The notes below the pieces were generated by a model. It did not search any database. It was not told where the DNA came from and saw only the letters and a program-made list of their open reading frames with translations. DNA of 11,167 bases from Bacteroidales bacterium. Its GTDB lineage: Bacteria > Bacteroidota > Bacteroidia > Bacteroidales > P3. Location: positions 1 to 11,167 of the forward strand of contig JAGBSA010000092.1 in NCBI GenBank assembly GCA_017632095.1, in the 5' to 3' direction. Made by a program: the position numbers and the translations under genes. Shown here piece by piece: positions 6,868 through 11,167 of this stretch (positions are counted from its first letter, which is position 1; the number at the start of each line of letters is the position of its first letter).

Positions 6868-6898
6868 CAAAGGTACACCAAAAAACAATACGAACAAA
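6868..6898 (-). promoter_or_regulatory. Promoter of tRNA-Asn (TTTG-N19-TAnnTTTG)
   Basis: On the minus strand, TTTG (6895-6898) is separated by exactly 19 bp from TACCTTTG (6868-6875). This is the full Bacteroidetes housekeeping promoter consensus, with both boxes and spacing perfect. Transcription should start near 6862, about 25 nt before the mature tRNA 5' end. It is the best promoter in the window and anchors the taxonomic call. Confidence 0.85.
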
Positions 6899-7039
6899 GC
6901 TTTTTTGAATTTATTTTTACAAAACTTTCTTAAACCACTGATTTTCACCGAGAAAAAATTTCAATTATTTATTTCATTTCTTCGCATTTTCGCATCGATT
7001 TAGCCATTCTAAACACAGAAATCGTTCAAACTTCGTTCT
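6899..7039. other. Gene-free AT-rich stretch
   Basis: This is the middle of the roughly 310-bp gap between tRNA-Asn and cutC. I see no plausible short gene, RNA structure or repeat of note here, only AT-rich sequence with poly-T and poly-A runs. The gap's left end holds the tRNA promoter, and its right end holds the cutC terminator and a small repeat cluster. Confidence 0.5.
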
Positions 7040-7082
7040 AAAAAAATATTCCTTGATATTAAAATTCTAATACCAAGGAATA
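7040..7082 (-). terminator. Terminator of the GSCFA-cutC unit
   Basis: The stem TATTCCTTG (7047-7055) pairs with CAAGGAATA (7074-7082). It continues past one A-C mismatch as TATTA (7057-7061) with TAATA (7068-7072), around the loop AAATTC. On the minus strand it is followed by seven T residues (7040-7046 in complement). It sits about 65 nt after the cutC stop, consistent with intrinsic termination of that transcript. Confidence 0.75.
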
Positions 7083-7090
7083 AAATATTG

Positions 7091-7144
7091 AAACTTGAAT
7101 TCAGAAAATTAACTCTTGAATCTAATTTTCCAAAACTTGAATTC
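7091..7144. repeat. 12-bp direct repeat flanking an 8-bp inverted repeat
   Basis: AAACTTGAATTC occurs at 7091-7102 and again at 7133-7144. Between the copies lies the inverted repeat GAAAATTA (7104-7111) / TAATTTTC (7123-7130), and a diverged third copy, ACTCTTGAATC, forms its loop. All of this is in the 3' untranslated region of cutC, between its stop and the terminator. It could be a local duplication remnant, a weak extra hairpin in the mRNA, or chance in AT-rich DNA. Confidence 0.5.
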
Positions 7145-7147
7145 GAT

Positions 7148-7918
7148 TTATTCGCTTTCCAAAGCCGCTCTCATTTGAGCAATCTTGCGAAAATCTGTCT
7201 GCGTTATGATATATTCTTTCTCCGGACTTGTCGCCCCCATCGAGATTCCATCTTTGCGAAACAACATCTTGCTTTCCATATCTGCCTTGCCGGACAAATG
7301 GAAATTAAGTATCCCCATAGGCTTAAAAAGATTCGCATTAGCAGCACTTATTCCGCCACCTACCATTATATCGATTCGTTTCCCGAAGTCGGCTTGCATC
7401 TGTTTTATATTCTCAATTCCCTCTACCGCAGTTGCACAACCTCCAGATGTAAGCACCCTTCGACAACCACAATCCACAATTGCCTGTGTTGCTTCCAAGA
7501 TATCAGGTGTCATATCTATAGCTCTATGAAAGCAAACCTTAACATCTCCCGCTGTTTCAACCAATCGTTTCGTTCTTTCCTTATCCACCTCTCCCGAAGC
7601 AGTCAATAAGCCCAACACAACCGAGTCTACACCGATTTGTTTACAATATTCAATATCTCGTTTCATCAATTCAAACTCTTCATCGTCGTAAAGAAAATCG
7701 CCACTCCTTGGACGAATCATCACAGCTATCGAAGCGTCAAGTTTTTCTTGAGCATAAGCAATCATAGACGCAGATGGAGTCAAGCCACCCAAGCCAAGAG
7801 CAGAGCAAAGTTCAATTCTGTCTGCACTACCCTTTATTGCCTGATGACAAGAATAGACAGTATCTATACAAGTCTCTATTATGTATTTATAATTTTTCGA
7901 TTCTTTCATATAACTCAT
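7148..7918 (-). CDS. cutC: CutC family protein
   Basis: This 256-residue TIM-barrel protein is a CutC family member. The family was named for copper tolerance in E. coli, but a direct enzymatic or copper-binding role is not well settled. Motifs in order are RIELCSALGLGGLTPS (34-49), VMIRPRSGDFLYDDEEFELM (66-85), CFHRAID (129-135), RVLTSGG (154-160) and MVGGGI (185-190), all typical of the family at normal length. The first ATG (7918) gives a 32-bp overlap with the GSCFA gene upstream. The in-frame ATG at 7909 (overlap 23 bp) is an equally plausible start and removes three residues. The overlap implies one transcript with the GSCFA gene. No metal-transport gene is nearby. Confidence 0.92.
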   Translation of the reverse strand: MSYMKESKNYKYIIETCIDTVYSCHQAIKGSADRIELCSALGLGGLTPSASMIAYAQEKLDASIAVMIRPRSGDFLYDDEEFELMKRDIEYCKQIGVDSVVLGLLTASGEVDKERTKRLVETAGDVKVCFHRAIDMTPDILEATQAIVDCGCRRVLTSGGCATAVEGIENIKQMQADFGKRIDIMVGGGISAANANLFKPMGILNFHLSGKADMESKMLFRKDGISMGATSPEKEYIITQTDFRKIAQMRAALESE

Positions 7919-8825
7919 TTTTTAATTGTTCAGCTTTTTGAAGATGCTTCTTGTATTCTTCGCTTTCGGGATTGAAAGGTCTATGATTCAACATAGAGTT
8001 TAGACGATTAAAATCACTCGAAAGACGTTGCGTATCCTCAGAAAACCAAGTCTGCTTGAATTTATCCCAGATGTATTCTATCGCAAGAGCATTAGGATGC
8101 AACATATCCGAATCATAGAAACGATAATCTCTCAAATCGTCCATCACAATCTCATAAGATGGGAAATAGAAACTTGAAGTCCTTTTGCAAAATCTTTCCA
8201 CCATGAGATGCAATGTAGATTTGCTTAACATATTATCCCTATATCCTTCTTTCCAATGCCTGATCGGACTTATTGTTATGATGAATTGCAGATTTGGATT
8301 TAATTCTCTACACTGCTCAAAGCAAGACAAAAGAGATTCTAACATAGTATCACAATCGCACAAAGAGCGTTCTATTAGATTAGAAGGCAATTTATGACAA
8401 TTAGCCAAAACTCTATTATCTTCTTTCAGTCTATAAACCCAAGCCGTTCCAAGAGTCAAAACCACATAATTAGCTTCTGCAAGAAAAGAATGAGATTGGG
8501 ACAAAGAGGAATTAATCATTTGCAGACACTCTTCTTTATTTACCGAGCGAAAATCGCCATGATGAGAATATGACTTCCAAAACTCACCAACTTTTATAAG
8601 CTCATCTTCTGTGAAACACTTATTTTCTGCCACGCGACTCAAACACTCACAGATAGAAAGCGGATTATAGATTATCCCAAACGGATTTATATTTGTCTGA
8701 AAGCCCGATTCTATAAACTTATGACCAATATTCTCTGTAAAACAAGAGCCAATAAACAAAACCTTATCCCTATGCGATATTTGTTTACTTGCTTTCTGAG
8801 GTATAATTTCTGTACGGAACTTCAT
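7887..8825 (-). CDS. GSCFA-domain (SGNH hydrolase-like) protein
   Basis: This 312-residue cytoplasmic protein has the GSCFA domain (PF08885), a Bacteroidetes- and Proteobacteria-rich family related to SGNH/GDSL esterases. The name-giving motif is FIGSCFTENIG (24-34), with Ser27 as the likely nucleophile. It is followed by NPFGIIYNP (47-55), VLTLGTAWVY (122-131), ISPIRHWKEGY (185-195) and DMLHPN (240-245), which supplies the DxxH of the catalytic set. No signal peptide is present. The C-terminal part is charged and helical (residues 265-312). The substrate is unknown. It overlaps cutC downstream. Upstream, a terminator at 8860-8889 separates it from the lipoprotein gene, yet no TAnnTTTG box is visible in the 8826-8860 gap, so its promoter is unclear and it may depend partly on read-through. 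Confidence 0.88.
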   Translation of the reverse strand: MKFRTEIIPQKASKQISHRDKVLFIGSCFTENIGHKFIESGFQTNINPFGIIYNPLSICECLSRVAENKCFTEDELIKVGEFWKSYSHHGDFRSVNKEECLQMINSSLSQSHSFLAEANYVVLTLGTAWVYRLKEDNRVLANCHKLPSNLIERSLCDCDTMLESLLSCFEQCRELNPNLQFIITISPIRHWKEGYRDNMLSKSTLHLMVERFCKRTSSFYFPSYEIVMDDLRDYRFYDSDMLHPNALAIEYIWDKFKQTWFSEDTQRLSSDFNRLNSMLNHRPFNPESEEYKKHLQKAEQLKNELYERIEKL

Positions 8826-8859
8826 CGTTTCTTGTTATTTGCTGCTCACTTCTAGATAC

Positions 8860-8889
8860 AAAAAAAGCAGTCTCTTCATTGGGACTGCT
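8860..8889 (-). terminator. Terminator of the small lipoprotein gene
   Basis: On the minus strand, AGCAGTC and GACTGCT (7 bp; 8883-8889 and 8866-8872) form a stem with a 10-nt loop, followed by seven T residues (8860-8866 in complement). It lies about 40 nt after the lipoprotein stop and 35 nt before the GSCFA start. Confidence 0.8.
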
Positions 8890-8928
8890 AATTTCTTTCC
8901 TAAATTGGCCGAAACCACTCTAACAAAA

Positions 8929-9084
8929 TTATTCTGCTACAGTTTCAACTGCTGTTTCTGCTACTGTTTCAACTACAGTTTCAGTTGCAGGAGTTTCAGT
9001 TGCTGTTTCAGTTGCTGTTTCAGTTGCTCCACCGCATGCAGCGAAGAAACCAGCTACTGCCAATACGAACAATACTTTTTTCAT
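8929..9084 (-). CDS. Small Thr/Glu-repeat lipoprotein (51 residues)
   Basis: This short gene is easy to miss. It starts at ATG 9084 and ends with TAA at 8929-8931. The product begins MKKVLFVLAVAGFFAACGG: two Lys, a hydrophobic core and the lipobox FAAC (Cys17), so it should be exported, lipid-modified on Cys17 and held in the outer or inner membrane. The mature part is only 35 residues, a degenerate Ala-Thr-Glu-Thr / Val-Val-Glu-Thr repeat with no Lys, Arg or aromatic residue and therefore strongly acidic. It has its own promoter (-7 box at 9136-9143) and terminator (8860-8889), which supports a real, independently expressed gene. Small lipoproteins with this signal sequence are common in Bacteroidetes; none has a function I can name. 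GGAG touches the ATG directly, too close to act as a Shine-Dalgarno site. Confidence 0.88.
   Translation of the reverse strand: MKKVLFVLAVAGFFAACGGATETATETATETPATETVVETVAETAVETVAE
8932..9027 (-). repeat. Degenerate 12-bp tandem repeat coding the lipoprotein body
   Basis: The mature lipoprotein is encoded by about eight tandem 12-bp units. On the minus strand these are GCAACTGAAACA twice, GCAACTGAAACT, an extra CCT, GCAACTGAAACT, then diverged units such as GTAGTTGAAACA and GTAGCAGAAACA. Units near the signal peptide are identical and later ones diverge, which suggests that the gene grew by recent in-frame duplication at its 5' side. Changes in unit number would keep the frame. Confidence 0.8.
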
Positions 9085-9097
9085 CTCCGTAATGTGT

Positions 9098-9113
9098 TTA
9101 ATTGATTAATTGA
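9098..9113. repeat. 8-bp perfect tandem duplication in the lipoprotein leader
   Basis: TTAATTGA occurs twice head to tail in the untranslated leader between the lipoprotein promoter and its ATG. The mRNA reads UCAAUUAAUCAAUUAA. It is an unstructured, A/U-rich leader, a type that can favour translation in bacteria that do not rely on Shine-Dalgarno pairing. Confidence 0.45.
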
Positions 9114-9135
9114 TAATTCTTTTGTTTTAACGTTG

Positions 9136-9143
9136 CAAATGTA
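9136..9143 (-). promoter_or_regulatory. Bacteroidetes -7 box for the small lipoprotein gene
   Basis: On the minus strand this is TACATTTG, a full match to TAnnTTTG. The predicted start near 9130 gives a leader of about 45 nt before the ATG at 9084. No clean TTTG is found 19-21 bp upstream. It lies in the 143-bp gap after the O-antigen-ligase-like gene. Confidence 0.6.
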
Positions 9144-9227
9144 CAACAAAAAGTTTAATTGCATTCATTATTTGTTGAAAACTTTGTAGAAAGCCAACAC
9201 AAAACACTGATTATCAAAAAGAAAAAA

Positions 9228-11167
9228 TTACATCTTTTCTTCAGTATTAGTAGCTGTTTTTTCTAAAATTTCTTTTTTCAGACTTGTTATATTCTTATTT
9301 TTCTTCAAAATCTCCAATGCTTTATCGCTCTCTTGCATCGCCTCATCTAACCTTCCCAATCTTATCAACACTCTAATCTTATCCTCCCATGCGAGCGGTT
9401 CATTTGCATATAGTCCTAAATAATCATCTATCAACTCTATCTGTCTTTGAGGTTTACCTTCTATTCCTGCAATAGAAACAAGAATTCTTACAGGCGAATA
9501 ACACAAAGGCTTCATTGCGATACATTTCTCTGCCCAAAATGTCGCACTATCAAGTTTATTTATTCTCTTATAGTAATTTGATAGTCTATATTCTCTAAGC
9601 GAATAATACGGATTGGAATTATCTTCGAGCAAAATATCAATTGCCTCTCTATATTTCTTTTCATTAGCATATCGCTCAGCAATATTAACAGCACGAGGGT
9701 GAGTACTCTCATCTATATTTGGGAATTTAGGCGTACGTCTATCCCATTGCTCAGCAGTAAGCGTTATTGTCTTATCACCATTATGCTGTTTGATACGATG
9801 TTTCTGCATAATAGAACTATAACAATGCGTTGTTTCCAACACAAACACCGGAACAACCAATACAATCAAAGAAATCAAAGCCGGTTTTGAGATTTCCTTG
9901 TTCTCAATCTTTTTTATCTTTATATGATTGCTCACAAGCAAAGCAAGACCCACAGCAAGATAAATCTGACAGTCCGCTCTCTCAAGTGGAAAGTTAAACA
10001 TAGCATCGTTCATGTAGGTAAGAATTATTGTACCCCCAACCATAGCTTTCAGTCTGTAAATTTCGTTAACCTTTTTCGAAAACATCTGACGCAGAGTGTA
10101 AATTGCAGCAAACACATACGTCAAGATATAAACCACAAATCCGAAAACACCCAATTCCGAGAACATTTCAAGAAAATCATTATGCGCATGGTCAGACACA
10201 ATGTAATTATGCTTCTTTGCACACTCCACTTGCATAATTGCCAACTTATGATTACCCACACCATAGCCCGAAATAGGTTCTCGTTTTATGATTTCCAAAG
10301 TATTTTCCCAAATAAGCAAACGCCCTTTACTGTTTCCGTCTGAAATACTTTTGAATCTCTCATCTATGGAATAGTTGTTCTTTACATTCTTTGCAGAATA
10401 GCGATTGTAGTTATACTTAATAAATCCATTGCCTGCAAAAAAACCTACGCCCATCCCAAGCAACAACAAAACAATTGCAAGAACAGACTTTTTCTTACGC
10501 ACGAAATAACAAACTCCATAAACAACCAACACAACAGTTTGAAATATCAAACCTATAAAACAAGACCTTGTACTAAGAATCACAAGACAGAACGCAATAG
10601 CAAAAACCAACGACAGAGCAAACCACTTAATAAACCCTTTATATCTAAGGAAAGCATAATACAAAAAAGGCAATTTGAACAGCATAGCAACGGCAAAAAT
10701 ATTCTTATTACCATAAAAGCCATTCAACTTCAAATTATTCCTTTGCGAAATATGCACATCAAACACATAATAACAGATTATACACGACAAAACATTCACT
10801 GCAGCCAACACAAGTGTCGTTATAATCAACGCCTTAAATGTTTTGTTTTCATACAACATAAAAGCAGTTAAGAGAATCATCGAAAAGAAAACAACAATCC
10901 ACCGATTCCAAACCGACAAACTCTCTATTGGATTTATCGCCCAAAGAAAACTCACACCCATAAAGGCTATCAACACCCACCAAACCAACATCAATGGATT
11001 GGAAAATATACTTGTTTTCAACAAATTCGTCTTTTGTTTGAACGCATAAAAGCCTACAAAACCCAAAGCCGCAACATCGAATAACGCTATCAAAAAATGA
11101 CGCAACGATGAGCTATCCAACACCAATATAGGTGGGAAAATCTGTATCGCAAGCAAAGAACAAGCAA
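9228..11167 (-). CDS. O-antigen ligase/polymerase family protein with C-terminal TPR-like region (5' partial)
   Basis: This is a large polytopic membrane protein of the Wzy_C/O-antigen ligase superfamily. Members either polymerise O-antigen (Wzy), attach glycan to lipid A (WaaL) or transfer glycan to proteins (PglL type). The frame stays open to the window edge, so the TTG at 11156 is not the true start. Counting from that TTG, there are many transmembrane helices in residues 1-440. The family hallmark HAHNDFLEMFSELGVFG (323-339) follows a large periplasmic loop that includes GRLLIWENTLEIIKREPISG and YGVGNHK. STRSCFIG (195-202) is the usual helix motif. After a last helix (about 425-441) the C-terminal 200 residues form TPR-like helical pairs (about 486-620), probably periplasmic. 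The acceptor is unknown. It ends 143 bp before the lipoprotein gene, with no convincing terminator between. Confidence 0.85.
   Translation of the reverse strand, partial: ACSLLAIQIFPPILVLDSSSLRHFLIALFDVAALGFVGFYAFKQKTNLLKTSIFSNPLMLVWWVLIAFMGVSFLWAINPIESLSVWNRWIVVFFSMILLTAFMLYENKTFKALIITTLVLAAVNVLSCIICYYVFDVHISQRNNLKLNGFYGNKNIFAVAMLFKLPFLYYAFLRYKGFIKWFALSLVFAIAFCLVILSTRSCFIGLIFQTVVLVVYGVCYFVRKKKSVLAIVLLLLGMGVGFFAGNGFIKYNYNRYSAKNVKNNYSIDERFKSISDGNSKGRLLIWENTLEIIKREPISGYGVGNHKLAIMQVECAKKHNYIVSDHAHNDFLEMFSELGVFGFVVYILTYVFAAIYTLRQMFSKKVNEIYRLKAMVGGTIILTYMNDAMFNFPLERADCQIYLAVGLALLVSNHIKIKKIENKEISKPALISLIVLVVPVFVLETTHCYSSIMQKHRIKQHNGDKTITLTAEQWDRRTPKFPNIDESTHPRAVNIAERYANEKKYREAIDILLEDNSNPYYSLREYRLSNYYKRINKLDSATFWAEKCIAMKPLCYSPVRILVSIAGIEGKPQRQIELIDDYLGLYANEPLAWEDKIRVLIRLGRLDEAMQESDKALEILKKNKNITSLKKEILEKTATNTEEKM

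Noticed and set aside
6764..7147. tRNA-Asn as an integration site for a mobile element.
   Set aside because: No integrase, no repeated tRNA 3' end and no foreign genes are seen on either side.
7088..7609. A 173-codon plus-strand frame opposite cutC.
   Set aside because: It lies antisense to a clear cutC gene with all its motifs. The translation is compositionally odd, rich in Cys, His and Ser, with no recognisable domain.
8839..9105. An 88-codon Cys/Phe/Ser-rich plus-strand frame.
   Set aside because: Its low-complexity Cys-rich sequence is the mirror of the lipoprotein's GAAACA-type repeats on the minus strand, where a signal peptide, promoter and terminator are present.
9173..9199. A hairpin (TGTTG...CAACA with an inner CTTT/AAAG) after the ligase-like gene, considered as its terminator.
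   Set aside because: The stem is short and broken by an internal loop, and no T-run follows on the minus strand.
9924..10343. Plus-strand frames of 139 and 110 codons (second at 10539-10871) opposite the ligase-like gene.
   Set aside because: Both are shadows of a long membrane-protein gene with the Wzy_C motif. They show no domain or promoter.

Overview
The window looks like chromosomal DNA from an anaerobic member of the Bacteroidales or a close Bacteroidetes relative. Three things suggest this. The DNA is AT-rich. Four start regions carry the Bacteroidetes -7 box TAnnTTTG, one of them with a perfectly spaced TTTG -33 box, and no gene start shows a correctly spaced Shine-Dalgarno sequence. 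The gene content also fits: a membrane pyrophosphatase, an [FeFe]-hydrogenase maturase, a DUF2156/GNAT pair, a GSCFA protein and a tiny lipoprotein. Gene names come from reading protein motifs, not from a database search.

Left part (1-3019). The plus strand carries the 3' end of hppA (membrane pyrophosphatase), then hydE 6 bp later. hydE is full length and in frame throughout, but two TAA codons (602-604 and 614-616) interrupt it. It meets, tail to tail with a 4-bp gap, a minus-strand pair: a DUF2156 gene and a GNAT acetyltransferase gene that overlap by 10 bp. A plus-strand intrinsic terminator that suits hppA-hydE lies inside the GNAT coding sequence.

Centre (3020-6736). A compact divergent promoter region separates the DUF2156/GNAT pair from a plus-strand operon: ispH, recF, dciA (DUF721) and a polysaccharide-type flippase. 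The genes overlap or nearly touch (29-bp overlap, 4-bp overlap, 9-bp gap). The operon thus joins isoprenoid synthesis, DNA repair or replication restart, helicase loading and envelope glycan export. A 10-bp perfect-stem hairpin ends it and, from the other side, ends a minus-strand tRNA-Asn(GTT) gene that has a textbook Bacteroidetes promoter.

Right part (6838-11167). After a roughly 300-bp region with no gene, the minus strand carries, in transcription order, an O-antigen-ligase/polymerase family protein with a C-terminal TPR-like region (5' end beyond the window), a 51-residue Thr/Glu-repeat lipoprotein with its own promoter and terminator, a GSCFA-domain protein, and cutC, which overlaps the GSCFA gene. 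A terminator lies beyond cutC.

No phage, insertion sequence, CRISPR array or defence system was seen. The most unusual signal is the doubly interrupted but otherwise intact hydE. Next are the terminator placed antisense inside a neighbouring gene and the hidden repeat lipoprotein.
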